Below the pieces are notes generated by a model that was given only the letters and a program-made list of their open reading frames with translations, ran no database searches and was not told the origin of the DNA. Positions 1-6,910 of a stretch of 64,000 bases of DNA are shown here, one piece after another (position 1 is the stretch's first letter; every line of letters begins with the position of its first letter). The DNA comes from JASTVH01 sp042862465. GTDB taxonomy: Bacteria; Pseudomonadota; Gammaproteobacteria; Pseudomonadales; Oleiphilaceae. The stretch is from the NCBI GenBank assembly GCA_042862465.1, contig JASTVH010000005.1, positions 1 through 64,000 of the forward strand, given 5' to 3'. The position numbers and the translations under genes are program-made.

Positions 1-59
1 GCGGCCAAGGCGACTTTGGACTTGAATGATGGGCTGTATTGTTTGCGTTTCTTGCTCAT
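1..59 (-). CDS. IS3-family transposase OrfA, N-terminal fragment (cut by window edge)
   Basis: The first 19 codons read MSKKRKQYSPSFKSKVALA. This is the typical opening of IS3-family OrfA proteins, whose N-terminal helix-turn-helix binds the element ends. An AGGAGGAG ribosome binding site lies a few bases before the ATG at position 59. The rest of the protein and OrfB lie outside the window. The family call rests on the N-terminal motif together with the adjoining terminal repeat; the subgroup cannot be assigned. Confidence 0.65.
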   Translation of the reverse strand, partial: MSKKRKQYSPSFKSKVALA

Positions 60-127
60 GATTCTCCTCCTGTTGGAGATGATGAATCAGAGCTTAGGCA
101 CCTGTCCAAAATCCGGGGTCCACTTCA
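1..127 (-). mobile_element. End of an IS3-family insertion sequence
   Basis: Read leftward, the sequence from about 127 begins TGAAGTGGACCCCGG and continues into ATTTTGGACA, which resembles the terminal inverted repeats of many IS3-family elements. A short leader follows, then the start of an OrfA-type transposase gene. The merF reading frame is normal up to this point and unrelated beyond it, which fixes the insertion boundary to within a few bases. Only this end lies in the window, so the other terminal repeat and the target duplication cannot be seen. Confidence 0.7.
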
Positions 128-227
128 AAGTGCCCATAAGAATGACCAGAATCGGTGTGAAGCAGCATAGTGCAACCAGAATAGTCCCGACTATGCCAAC
201 CCTGAGGAGGTTCTTCGGATTTTTCAT
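87..227 (-). pseudogene. merF: merF, truncated by IS insertion
   Basis: The ATG at 227 overlaps the merP stop as ATGA and has a GGAGG site upstream. The first 32 or so residues (MKNPKNLLRV, then VALCCFTPILVIL) match the first transmembrane segment of MerF, including its vicinal Cys pair (residues 21-22). MerF is an inner-membrane mercuric ion importer of about 80 residues with two membrane helices. Here the frame runs into IS sequence after LVILMG and stops after 46 residues. The second helix and second Cys pair are missing, so transport function is probably lost. Confidence 0.8.
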
Positions 228-526
228 TGTTCCTCCGGGTTCGCTTCTGAGGGCTTTGGAGAGGAGGGGTAACCTGCGTTGCGCGTAGCCTCGGTGAGTG
301 CCTTTATGGTAGTGAGCGCATCGTCAAAAGTGACTACGGCTTCTCGATCTGGGTAGCTCACGGAAACTTGCGAAACACCGTCCACCTTATTTAGAGCCAG
401 TTTGACGGTGATCGGACACGCGGAACAGTTCATGCCAGGTACCGAAAGCGTCACTGTTTGAGACGCAGACCAGGCGGGCAGGCTGAGCAACGCGAGGAAC
501 AAGGCGAGAACCAACCGTTTACGCAT
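224..526 (-). CDS. merP: MerP, periplasmic mercuric ion binding protein
   Basis: MerP captures Hg(II) in the periplasm and hands it to membrane transporters such as MerT. The 100-residue product has a signal peptide (about residues 1-21, ending AWSA) and one heavy-metal-associated domain. The metal site GMNCSAC has cysteines at residues 34 and 37. I chose the ATG at 526, nine bases after an AGGAG site, over an in-frame TTG six bases earlier. It lies 15 bases downstream of merT, and its stop overlaps the start of the truncated merF. The C-terminal tail, rich in Pro and Glu, is slightly longer than usual for the family. Confidence 0.93.
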   Translation of the reverse strand: MRKRLVLALFLALLSLPAWSASQTVTLSVPGMNCSACPITVKLALNKVDGVSQVSVSYPDREAVVTFDDALTTIKALTEATRNAGYPSSPKPSEANPEEQ

Positions 527-541
527 GAGCAAGATCTCCTT

Positions 542-898
542 TTAGTAGAATAGAGGCAAAACGTAGGGGAAAACTAAAGCGACCAGTATCAGTGCCATGA
601 CTACCCGAAAGATCACTTTATAGGCCCTTCGCACTTGAGGAATGGCACAGGTTTCTCCGGGCTCACATTGCTCCACAGGCCGATAAATTCGTCGCCAGGC
701 AAAGAACATGGCGACGATGGCCGCGGCAATGAAAAGCGGTCGATAGGGTTCCAAAGCTGTCAGGTTGCCGATCCAGGTACCGGAAACGCCCAAAATGATC
801 AGTACCAACGGTCCGATACAACAGGCCGAGGCGAGAAGTCCAGCCATGCCCCCGACAGCGAGAGAAGCACCTCCTGATTTAGATTTGAACTTCGACAT
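542..898 (-). CDS. merT: MerT, inner-membrane mercuric ion transporter
   Basis: MerT moves Hg(II) from MerP into the cytoplasm. The 118-residue product has three predicted membrane segments. The vicinal pair Cys26-Cys27 sits in the first one (ASACCIGPL). A second pair lies in the cytoplasmic loop (EQCEPGETCAI, about residues 78-84). Length and both Cys pairs fit the family. The frame is open further upstream, but the ATG at 898 gives the family start (MSKFKSKSGG) and follows the operator directly. It is the first gene of the leftward merT-merP-merF' operon. No merA reductase is seen in the window; it may lie beyond the IS. Confidence 0.93.
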   Translation of the reverse strand: MSKFKSKSGGASLAVGGMAGLLASACCIGPLVLIILGVSGTWIGNLTALEPYRPLFIAAAIVAMFFAWRRIYRPVEQCEPGETCAIPQVRRAYKVIFRVVMALILVALVFPYVLPLFY

Positions 899-935
899 GA
901 CGCTGACACCTGTTACCCATGGACTCGATGAGATA

Positions 936-966
936 AGGTTACTTCCGTAGTCAACTACGGAGTCAA
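936..966 (-). promoter_or_regulatory. mer operator-promoter (MerR site with 19-bp spacer)
   Basis: Read on the minus strand, a -35 box TTGACT (966-961) and a -10 box TAACCT (941-936) are separated by exactly 19 bases. The spacer holds the perfect dyad CCGTAG-TTGA-CTACGG (960-945). An over-long 19-bp spacer containing a dyad is the hallmark of MerR-controlled promoters, where Hg-bound MerR untwists the DNA to align the two boxes. It drives merT and sits six bases from the merR start, so MerR probably also represses itself here. Confidence 0.9.
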
Positions 967-971
967 GCAGT

Positions 972-1406
972 ATGTCGGTTAAAGCCAGTTCAATGACTAT
1001 TGGCGGCTTGGCCAAGGCGGCCAACGTAAATGTCGAGACGATCCGCTATTACCAGCGGCGTGGTCTGTTATCGGAACCCAAGCGGCCTCCGGGTGGCATT
1101 CGACGCTACGGTTTCGCTGATATTGATCGGCTGACCTTTGTGAAAACGGCGCAGCAGCTGGGTTTCAGTCTCGACGAGATAAGCGATCTTCTGCGGCTGG
1201 AAGATGGCACCCACTGTGAAGAAGCCAGTGCGCTCGCCGAGCACAAGCTGAAGGATGTGCGTGAAAAGATCGAAAGGCTGGTAAAAATCGAGAAGGCTTT
1301 GAGTGAAATGGTCAGTCAATGCCACGCAAAGCCGGGCAGCATCGCGTGCCCGCTCATTGCATCTCTGCATGAGGGGGGCATTGGAATAGGAAGCCCAAGG
1401 GGTTAG
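972..1406 (+). CDS. merR: MerR, mercury-responsive transcriptional regulator
   Basis: MerR represses the mer operon without metal and activates it when Hg(II) binds. The 144-residue product has the N-terminal winged helix-turn-helix (TIGGLAKAANVNVETIRYYQ), a long dimerisation helix, and the three Hg ligands Cys82, Cys117 and Cys126 at the same spacing as in Tn501 MerR. The first ATG gives an N-terminal length close to known MerRs; an in-frame ATG at 993 is possible. It is divergent from merT across the operator at 936-966. Confidence 0.94.
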   Translation: MSVKASSMTIGGLAKAANVNVETIRYYQRRGLLSEPKRPPGGIRRYGFADIDRLTFVKTAQQLGFSLDEISDLLRLEDGTHCEEASALAEHKLKDVREKIERLVKIEKALSEMVSQCHAKPGSIACPLIASLHEGGIGIGSPRG

Positions 1407-1421
1407 CTACTGAACCTATCG

Positions 1422-1443
1422 ACCTTTTGAGAGCATAAAAGGT
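1422..1443 (+). terminator. Possible terminator hairpin after merR
   Basis: A perfect 7-bp inverted repeat (ACCTTTT, 8-base loop, AAAAGGT) starts 16 bases after the merR stop. It has no clear T-run, so termination is only suggested by its position between the convergent merR and the leftward metal genes. The rest of the gap up to 1601 shows nothing I recognise. Confidence 0.3.
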
Positions 1444-1601
1444 TCTGAATTACAGGGATATCCCATCTACCACGTAATCCTGGACCCCGCCAGACTCGCT
1501 CAGCGCCCAGGGCCGGATAGGCTTTTTACACTCAGCTACACTGGCTGCGTCAGGATAGCGTCCACTTAAACGATCCCCACGAATTAAAGAATTAGAGAGG
1601 G

Positions 1602-2324
1602 TCAGCCAAGCCTTCCAAGAACTGGAAACGTCGACAACATCCATGACGCGAATAGAGTCATCTGACCGGTGAGCACCAACACGCCCATGAAAACGAGCAC
1701 AAAGCCTGCAAACGCTCTCAGCAGTCGACTCCAGCGACTGAACCAGCGCACTCGTTGGCGAAAGTGCTCAATGAATAAGGCAGTTCCCAGGAAGGGAAGA
1801 GCCAGCCCTAACGAATACGCAGCAAGATACAACATACCTGCCTCGGCATTGGCATGGGTGGAGCTGAGCGCCAAGATAGCCCCGAGTATGGGACCTATAC
1901 AGGGTGTCCAGCCGATGGCAAATGCTATCCCCAGAAGAAAGGCGGCAGTGGGACGTCCGCCTTCAAGTGACTGTCCAATGCGCCATTCGCGCTGCAACGC
2001 CGGCATGCTCCACCAACCCAGCATAAACAGACCCATTAGAACGATGAGCACGCCGGCCACCAGATTGGCCTCTTCACGATAGGCCATCAACCATTGCCCT
2101 AAAGCACTTGCGCTTGCACCCAGGGCAACAAAGATCAGACTGAACCCCATCACAAAACACAGGCTCAGCCAAAGGGCCTTCAACCGATTCGATGCCTCGG
2201 TCAGAGCACCTCCGGTAACAACCGACAGGTAGCCGGGAACCAGAGGTAACGTGCAGGGTGAGAAAAACGACACGAGACCACCGGCAAACGCGGCGGCAAT
2301 TCCCCAAGTTGCAAGATCAGGCAT
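1602..2324 (-). CDS. CcdA/DsbD-type cytochrome c biogenesis family membrane protein
   Basis: CcdA-family proteins carry reducing equivalents across the inner membrane to periplasmic thiol proteins. The 240-residue product has six predicted membrane helices. It has the two family motifs with redox cysteines, FFSPCTLPLVPGY near residue 24 and GWTPCIGPILG near residue 141. Its start overlaps the preceding gene by 8 bases, making it the last gene of a tightly packed leftward set. Its job here may be to keep the cysteine-containing periplasmic neighbours reduced during metal exposure; that role is inference. The true substrate is unknown. Confidence 0.82.
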   Translation of the reverse strand: MPDLATWGIAAAFAGGLVSFFSPCTLPLVPGYLSVVTGGALTEASNRLKALWLSLCFVMGFSLIFVALGASASALGQWLMAYREEANLVAGVLIVLMGLFMLGWWSMPALQREWRIGQSLEGGRPTAAFLLGIAFAIGWTPCIGPILGAILALSSTHANAEAGMLYLAAYSLGLALPFLGTALFIEHFRQRVRWFSRWSRLLRAFAGFVLVFMGVLVLTGQMTLFASWMLSTFPVLGRLG

Positions 2325-2814
2325 TTAGCCTCCAAGTTTTGTAAGTGCGGAAATCGAATTTGATGCCTTCCCTGGACGTGCCGTTGTTTATGATGGCCCG
2401 TGCTCGCCATAGCATCTTGCCAGTACCACACTCCGGCAGGGTAATAGTTCCCTGGTAAACACCCGGGGCATTTGCTATCAGCTGGGTGCGAACCACGCCC
2501 ATGTACATTTCAAGCCCTTCAAAATCCACGATCAGGGAGTCGGCCGTCATGTTATCGAGACGCACGCGAATGGGGGTTTCGGTCATCGATACGATGGCTT
2601 CGTTACCCAGCTCCACTGGGATGGTCTTATCGCCTTTTTGCCCGGTACACTGACCTTCAAAAGGTGCGCATCCTTCCGCCGCGTAATAAGTGATACCGGT
2701 ATCCAGATCAGGCTTAAAGTACTTCGGCAATACGAAGATTGTCGCAGCTACCGCGCTGAAACTGGCGATACCAAATAACCATGACCACCTCTTGAAATGC
2801 TGTTTCAATGACAT
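2317..2814 (-). CDS. Membrane-anchored periplasmic protein of unknown function
   Basis: I do not recognise this 165-residue protein. It has a basic N-terminus followed by one hydrophobic segment (about residues 10-30), then a soluble domain rich in beta-type sequence. Three cysteines are visible, in EGCAPFEGQC and LPECGTG. They could form or exchange disulfides, which would fit the CcdA-type protein encoded immediately downstream with an 8-base overlap. A TTG five codons upstream could also start it. Its place in a metal-associated operon suggests a periplasmic redox or metal-handling role, but nothing in the sequence proves this. Confidence 0.6.
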   Translation of the reverse strand: MSLKQHFKRWSWLFGIASFSAVAATIFVLPKYFKPDLDTGITYYAAEGCAPFEGQCTGQKGDKTIPVELGNEAIVSMTETPIRVRLDNMTADSLIVDFEGLEMYMGVVRTQLIANAPGVYQGTITLPECGTGKMLWRARAIINNGTSREGIKFDFRTYKTWRLNA

Positions 2815-2865
2815 CTTTGAGTTACCCAAGACCTAAAGTGAGTGTTGTCTGTCATCCTTAGGAAA

Positions 2866-3321
2866 TCAGGAAGGGCTTTGAGCCTGATTAGAATCCTGAC
2901 TTTCGTTCTGTTGGTAGCGACGCTGGTCCTCGGTCCATAACGTTTTCAGGTACTCGATCACCGATTGAATTTCCTGGTCGGTGAGAATGTCCCTGAACGC
3001 TGGCATCGTCATCCGGTCCGTCTTGTTAAAGGGGTGTCGCCACCCCTCCGCGATCATCCTGAACAACATGGTATCGCTGTGACGCCAGGTATGGCCTGAC
3101 TCATCGTGGGGTGGTGGCGGCATTTCGCCTTTCTCATCCAGTTTGTTCCAGTCGGAAGTGCCCTCACCCTGCCATGCATGGCAGGCGGCGCAGTATTGCT
3201 CATAGATCCGGCGGCCCTCGGTCATTTCGACCGGTATTCTTTCACTGGTTGTTGAACCACCCTTAGCTATCGCCAGGGCCGGAGCAAGGACAAGGACCGT
3301 CGGGAAAAAGCACTTATTCAT
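2866..3321 (-). CDS. Exported c-type cytochrome, single haem
   Basis: The 151-residue product has a signal peptide (about residues 1-19) and one haem-binding CAACH motif (residues 44-48). It has later methionines, including TMPAF, which could supply the sixth haem ligand. This is the class I cytochrome c pattern. It acts in the periplasm as an electron carrier, with partner unknown. The start overlaps the BNR-repeat gene upstream by 8 bases, so the two are translationally linked. The C-terminal tail is hydrophilic and low in complexity. Cytochromes of this type often sit in copper-handling islands, which fits the DUF411 neighbour. Confidence 0.8.
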   Translation of the reverse strand: MNKCFFPTVLVLAPALAIAKGGSTTSERIPVEMTEGRRIYEQYCAACHAWQGEGTSDWNKLDEKGEMPPPPHDESGHTWRHSDTMLFRMIAEGWRHPFNKTDRMTMPAFRDILTDQEIQSVIEYLKTLWTEDQRRYQQNESQDSNQAQSPS

Positions 3322-4168
3322 TAAGTGGCACCCATTCGCCAGAGACGTTCCGCGACAGCAGATCTCCGTTTTCAGTGCCCACCACGAGCCCTTCCGTGGA
3401 TGAGAACGTCAGAGCGGTCACCGCCTGGGGTGTATCAAGGCCAGCCCAGGTTTCACCACCGTCAGGACTGTGGTGAAGTTGTCCCTCAATCACGGCGTAG
3501 ACGTTTTCCGGTGCCGATGGGTCGTAATCAATGGCCGAGACAAGCCCTCGCAATTCCCCCGCATCGCCCCAGAAGCAAAAACAGTCCATCGAACGTGCAA
3601 CACCTCGGGTGGTGCCGGCAAACAGCCAGCCACTTTCCATGCTGCCAGGCATGTCCGAGTGCAGGAACGCCTGCACCGGCTCTCGGGGGCCACTGTCAAC
3701 CCTCACCCATTCGGCACCGCCGTCCCTGGATCTGAGCATGCCAGATTGGCTGTGATAGGCGTAGAGCGTGCCCGGCTCTGTGGCGTGTGCGGCAACGGCG
3801 GTGATCCCGAGATCTGGGAGGGTCTCGTTGAGGGGTTGCCAACGCTCGCTGGCATTGTCATAACGCCAGACACCTAAGCCAGGCCCCCCAATGTATAGCT
3901 GTCCGTCTGCGCCCTTAGCCAAAGAGCTCGGGCGGGACGCTGAAGCGGACTGTGGCAGTGGAATTTCGGTGGCACTATGACCGTCAAAGGCAAACAGCCC
4001 GCTGTTCCGGAGTACGAGTAGGACGCTTGACGTGTTGGTCGTCAATGCCCTCACAGACTGGCCGCCATTCGCGGTCTCGGCTTGAAGCAGAGCAGGCATC
4101 ACAGTGGCCAGCGTAAGCAGCAAAAAACCTGACACGGCGGAGTTCAGGCGATAAGGAATCACTTTCAT
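3314..4168 (-). CDS. Exported BNR/Asp-box repeat protein (glycosylhydrolase-like beta-propeller)
   Basis: The 284-residue product begins with a signal peptide (about residues 1-26, ending LLQAE). It contains Asp-box motifs (SRDGGAEW, SPDGGETW) typical of BNR-repeat beta-propellers. I started it at the ATG at 4168, which gives a clean signal peptide; the open frame extends upstream into the previous gene. Relatives are often named glycosyl hydrolases, but no sialidase-type catalytic set is evident, and a structural or binding role is equally likely. It lies 10 bases after the DUF411 gene and overlaps the cytochrome gene, so it belongs to the same operon. Confidence 0.72.
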   Translation of the reverse strand: MKVIPYRLNSAVSGFLLLTLATVMPALLQAETANGGQSVRALTTNTSSVLLVLRNSGLFAFDGHSATEIPLPQSASASRPSSLAKGADGQLYIGGPGLGVWRYDNASERWQPLNETLPDLGITAVAAHATEPGTLYAYHSQSGMLRSRDGGAEWVRVDSGPREPVQAFLHSDMPGSMESGWLFAGTTRGVARSMDCFCFWGDAGELRGLVSAIDYDPSAPENVYAVIEGQLHHSPDGGETWAGLDTPQAVTALTFSSTEGLVVGTENGDLLSRNVSGEWVPLNE

Positions 4169-4178
4169 AGAGCTGACC

Positions 4179-4691
4179 TCAGTAATCCTTGTGTTCACGG
4201 AAAACACGTTGCTGGCCGTTGGCGTTAAAGGCAATGACCTGATAATCGTCCTTCCGGCCGGTTTCCATGCCGGGGGTACCATGGGGCATTCCGGGCACGG
4301 ACAAGCCAACCGTGCTGAACTGCGGATCTGCGAGGTAGGCAAGGATATCGTTGGCCGGCACATGTCCCTCAATCACCAGGTCACCAATCAGTGCGGTGTG
4401 GCAGGACGCCATATCTCGCGGCACCTCGTGCTGCTGTTTGATGGCATTAAGGTTGTCGGTTTCAACGATGCGGATCTCAAAGCCATTGGCCGCGAGGTGT
4501 TCGGCCCAGGACTGGCAGCAACCGCAATTGGGGCTCTTGTAGATGGTGATGGCCTGGCCTGTCTCTCCACGCTCGGCTGGTGCAACTGATGGCTGGGCAA
4601 ATTTGTCGGCCTGGATGGCCAATGTGGTGGCTCCTGCGCTGACAACGATAGCGGCTACTCCCGCATACAGAGCGAGCTTCTTGGTCTTCAT
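4179..4691 (-). CDS. DUF411 metal-binding periplasmic protein
   Basis: DUF411 proteins are small exported proteins found mostly in copper and other metal-resistance clusters. The 170-residue product has an N-terminal signal or anchor segment (about residues 5-25). The family signature follows: KSPNCGCCQSWAEHL with three clustered cysteines, then the conserved SCHTALIGDLVIEGHVPA segment. The ATG at 4691 has an AGGA site upstream and gives the family N-terminus. The CGCC cluster is the likely metal site. It leads the packed group running down to the CcdA-type gene. Which metal it handles cannot be read from sequence. Confidence 0.85.
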   Translation of the reverse strand: MKTKKLALYAGVAAIVVSAGATTLAIQADKFAQPSVAPAERGETGQAITIYKSPNCGCCQSWAEHLAANGFEIRIVETDNLNAIKQQHEVPRDMASCHTALIGDLVIEGHVPANDILAYLADPQFSTVGLSVPGMPHGTPGMETGRKDDYQVIAFNANGQQRVFREHKDY

Positions 4692-4785
4692 GAAAAATCC
4701 TCGAAACGAATCGTCTTTGAGCAAGGTCAAGCCCGGGGTGTGAATCCCCGGGCCAGAGCTTCCGTTAGAAATGGTCCCCAAATGG

Positions 4786-5091
4786 CTATTTGGCGGTAGT
4801 ACCTTTGTCTTTCGTACCACCGTGCATGCCGCCGTCACCATGAGCCTGCATCATTTTCATGCACGCCTCAGTCATGGCTTTACGGTCTTCGGGGGACATA
4901 TCGGACATCATCCCCATCATGCCGCCCATACCCTCCATGCCGTGCGAAGACATCATGCCATTATGCTCGGAATGACCGGCCATCATGCCGCCGCCGTCGC
5001 CATGGGCAAAGGCAGAGAATAAGGCGACGCTACTGGCCAGAACGGCTGCGGTTACGGCGAGATTGCGTTTTGAATTACGTATTTGATTCAC
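4786..5091 (-). CDS. Small exported His/Met-rich protein, probable metal binder
   Basis: The 101-residue product has a signal peptide (about residues 1-28, ending FSAFA). A region dense in Met, His and Gly follows (HGDGGGMMAGHSEHNGMM and similar), then a short helical stretch (DMSPEDRKAMTEACMKMMQ) and a His/Gly tail. Met/His-rich stretches of this kind bind copper or silver in periplasmic proteins. I chose the GTG at 5091 because it yields a normal signal peptide; a TTG 17 codons upstream would give an unlikely N-terminus. It lies 94 bases upstream of the DUF411 gene. Function is inferred from composition and context. Confidence 0.6.
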   Translation of the reverse strand: MNQIRNSKRNLAVTAAVLASSVALFSAFAHGDGGGMMAGHSEHNGMMSSHGMEGMGGMMGMMSDMSPEDRKAMTEACMKMMQAHGDGGMHGGTKDKGTTAK

Positions 5092-5185
5092 TCCATATAA
5101 AGCCCCGTGACGGATGAACCGAAGTACGAGACTTTGTTGCAAGAACTAACGTTAGTGAGCTTGCCGCAATGGGCAAAAACTCCGG

Positions 5186-5575
5186 TTAAGACTCAGGAGT
5201 GATGTTCTGGAGGGGTGTAATGGAGGCCAGGAAGGGGGCATTGTAGAGAGCCGCCTGTATGGCCAAAATTGGCTGGGAGCCAGTATCGGTAAAACCTGTG
5301 AAGTTCCCCGGCAATAGGACAAAGCTAACACTGACGCCGCATTTGATCAGCCCAGTGGCAGTTTGGCAGGCCCTTTCAGGGGCAGAAACGCAATCCGTTT
5401 CTGTGTCTGAGGAGGAAACAGTGCTTTCGGCCTGCTCCATCATCATGGAGCCGCAATCCGCCATCGCTGACTCCGCCTGGCCGGCAGCTACTTTGGACAA
5501 AGCAAACGCCGGCCCGCTGATCACCAAAAGCAATGACAGTAATACAACGATGATGGGGCGGTTCTTTGCGGACAT
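5186..5575 (-). CDS. Small exported protein of unknown function in metal gene set
   Basis: I do not recognise this 129-residue protein. It starts with a convincing signal peptide (residues 1 to about 26, VLLSLLLVISGPAFA). A segment with four cysteines follows (DCGSMMMEQ, TDCVSAPERACQ, IKCGVSV), then a hydrophobic stretch and a short polar tail. The layout resembles small secreted proteins often encoded at the head of copper-resistance operons, but I see no diagnostic motif. The ATG at 5575 fits the signal peptide; the frame is open to 5740. It is probably the first gene of the leftward metal set, about 95 bases before the His/Met-rich gene. Confidence 0.5.
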   Translation of the reverse strand: MSAKNRPIIVVLLSLLLVISGPAFALSKVAAGQAESAMADCGSMMMEQAESTVSSSDTETDCVSAPERACQTATGLIKCGVSVSFVLLPGNFTGFTDTGSQPILAIQAALYNAPFLASITPLQNITPES

Positions 5576-5736
5576 CTTGCTTTCAAGCACCAAGCTATGA
5601 CGTTGGGAAGCTACGACATACGATCTGCCGATCAGTTCCTTAAAGCCTACCACCATTTCGTTCCATTGTAAGCGCCCACAGTTGAGAGTTTTCCGAGGTA
5701 CCCTATAACGCTCTGCGTTAAAAACATATTTGACCA

Positions 5737-5889
5737 TCACACCGTATTGGGTCTAGCCGGCCTCCAGTTATGGAGCAATAGCTCGTCGATGGCGTTGTTT
5801 TTCTGCATATTTGTTTGAGTTTGAGCGGTAGCTTCTGGCCAACGAGTTTCCCGATTGTTCCAGGGAGCTTTGCTGATAGGGAATGTCAT
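5737..5889 (-). CDS. Possible small ORF, 50 residues, unknown
   Basis: An ATG at 5889 preceded by GAGG at a normal distance opens a 50-codon frame (MTFPISKAPWNN onward) that ends just before the metal gene set. It has no signal peptide, membrane segment or recognised motif, and its composition is ordinary. It could be a real small protein or a chance frame. It and the flanking bases fill the roughly 500-base gap between the metal genes and the siderophore locus; nothing else coding is visible there. Confidence 0.25.
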   Translation of the reverse strand: MTFPISKAPWNNRETRWPEATAQTQTNMQKNNAIDELLLHNWRPARPNTV

Positions 5890-5992
5890 GATGTGGCCCT
5901 CTTCGGAGGGCAAGGGCCTTAAAGTATGGTTCAGAAGATTGTTTTCTGCTGACCAACCTGGTCGCAAAGCGTACTTTGAGCTCAGGCGATGA

Positions 5993-6024
5993 CAACCCTC
6001 AGAAGAGGCGCTGTTTGAGGGTTG
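5993..6024. repeat. Inverted repeat between metal and siderophore gene sets
   Basis: A perfect 9-bp inverted repeat, CAACCCTCA (5993-6001) and TGAGGGTTG (6016-6024), flanks a 14-base loop. It lies about 55 bases beyond the pvuE stop in the direction of pvu transcription. It could be a weak transcription terminator, but no T-run follows on the minus strand. Confidence 0.35.
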
Positions 6025-6077
6025 GGGGCGTCATCCTACGAGGGGTAAGTCCATGGCTGGGGGCTACCAGTCCAGAA

Positions 6078-6896
6078 TTAAGGGGTAGCTGTGCATTGAG
6101 GGTTAGGCCTGGGTCGGTTTTGTGCTGATTCTGCAAACCCAGAACAGAATGGGCGACCGGCCGGCCCAGTGTTAACACGGGTATGCACCCGAAATACCCG
6201 GTTGATCAGGGTCTCGGTAATGACCTCCTCAGGACTTCCGATGGTTTCGAGCCGGCCGTCCGCCAGAACCGCAATCCGGTCGGCAAATTGTGCGGCTTGG
6301 TTCAGGTCATGCAATGACATCACCACCGTCAGCCCGTGTTCACGATTCAGCTTGGACAGTAATTCCAGCACTTCCAGCTGGTAGCCCCAGTCCAGAAAGG
6401 TCGTAGGCTCATCCAGCAGCAGAATGTCGGTTTCCTGGGCCAGGGCCATGGCGATCCATACCCGCTGCTGTTGCCCTCCGGACAACGTTTCTACCGGTCG
6501 CTCCGCCAGATCCGAGACCCCCGTCATTGCCATGGCATCGAGGGTTGCGTTGTCGTCGGTGGTGACGTTGCGCTGCCACCATTTGCGGTGTGGGAAACGA
6601 CCCAGCGCCACCAGATCCTGAACCCGAATGCCATCGGGAACGATCGGTTTCTGGGGCAGCATGGCGAGCCTGAGGGCCAGTTTGCCCCGGTGCCATTGGT
6701 CGACCGGCTGGTCGTCCAGGTAGACCTGACCGGACCGGGCCGGCAGCAGGCCCGCGAAGCTTTTCAGCAAGGTACTTTTACCAGAACCGTTGGGGCCCAG
6801 CAGGCAGGTAATCCCACCCTCGGGAATGGCCAGCGAGACGTTGTCCACGACCGGCTTGGAGCCATAGGCAAGAGAGAGCTGCTCGGTTCGTAACAT
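6078..6896 (-). CDS. pvuE: PvuE, ATPase of ferric vibrioferrin ABC importer
   Basis: This is the cytoplasmic ATPase that powers import of the ferric siderophore. The 272-residue product has a Walker A motif GPNGSGKST (about residues 34-42), the ABC signature LSGGQQQR, Walker B ILLLDEPT and a switch His in MSLHD. It belongs to the FecE/FepC type that pairs with FecCD permeases. It is the last gene of the leftward pvsABCDE-pvuABCDE locus, 14 bases after pvuD. The vibrioferrin assignment comes from the whole locus; the protein alone would only be called an iron-siderophore ATPase. Confidence 0.85.
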   Translation of the reverse strand: MLRTEQLSLAYGSKPVVDNVSLAIPEGGITCLLGPNGSGKSTLLKSFAGLLPARSGQVYLDDQPVDQWHRGKLALRLAMLPQKPIVPDGIRVQDLVALGRFPHRKWWQRNVTTDDNATLDAMAMTGVSDLAERPVETLSGGQQQRVWIAMALAQETDILLLDEPTTFLDWGYQLEVLELLSKLNREHGLTVVMSLHDLNQAAQFADRIAVLADGRLETIGSPEEVITETLINRVFRVHTRVNTGPAGRPFCSGFAESAQNRPRPNPQCTATP

Positions 6897-6910
6897 GGAG
6901 AATCCCGGCC

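Noticed and set aside
16..288. Rightward 90-codon frame at the left edge
   Set aside because: It runs opposite the IS end, merF and merP, whose identities are clear from motifs.
1450..1644. Leftward 64-codon frame beyond the CcdA-type gene
   Set aside because: It overlaps the end of that gene in another frame, has no ribosome site and shows no recognisable motif.
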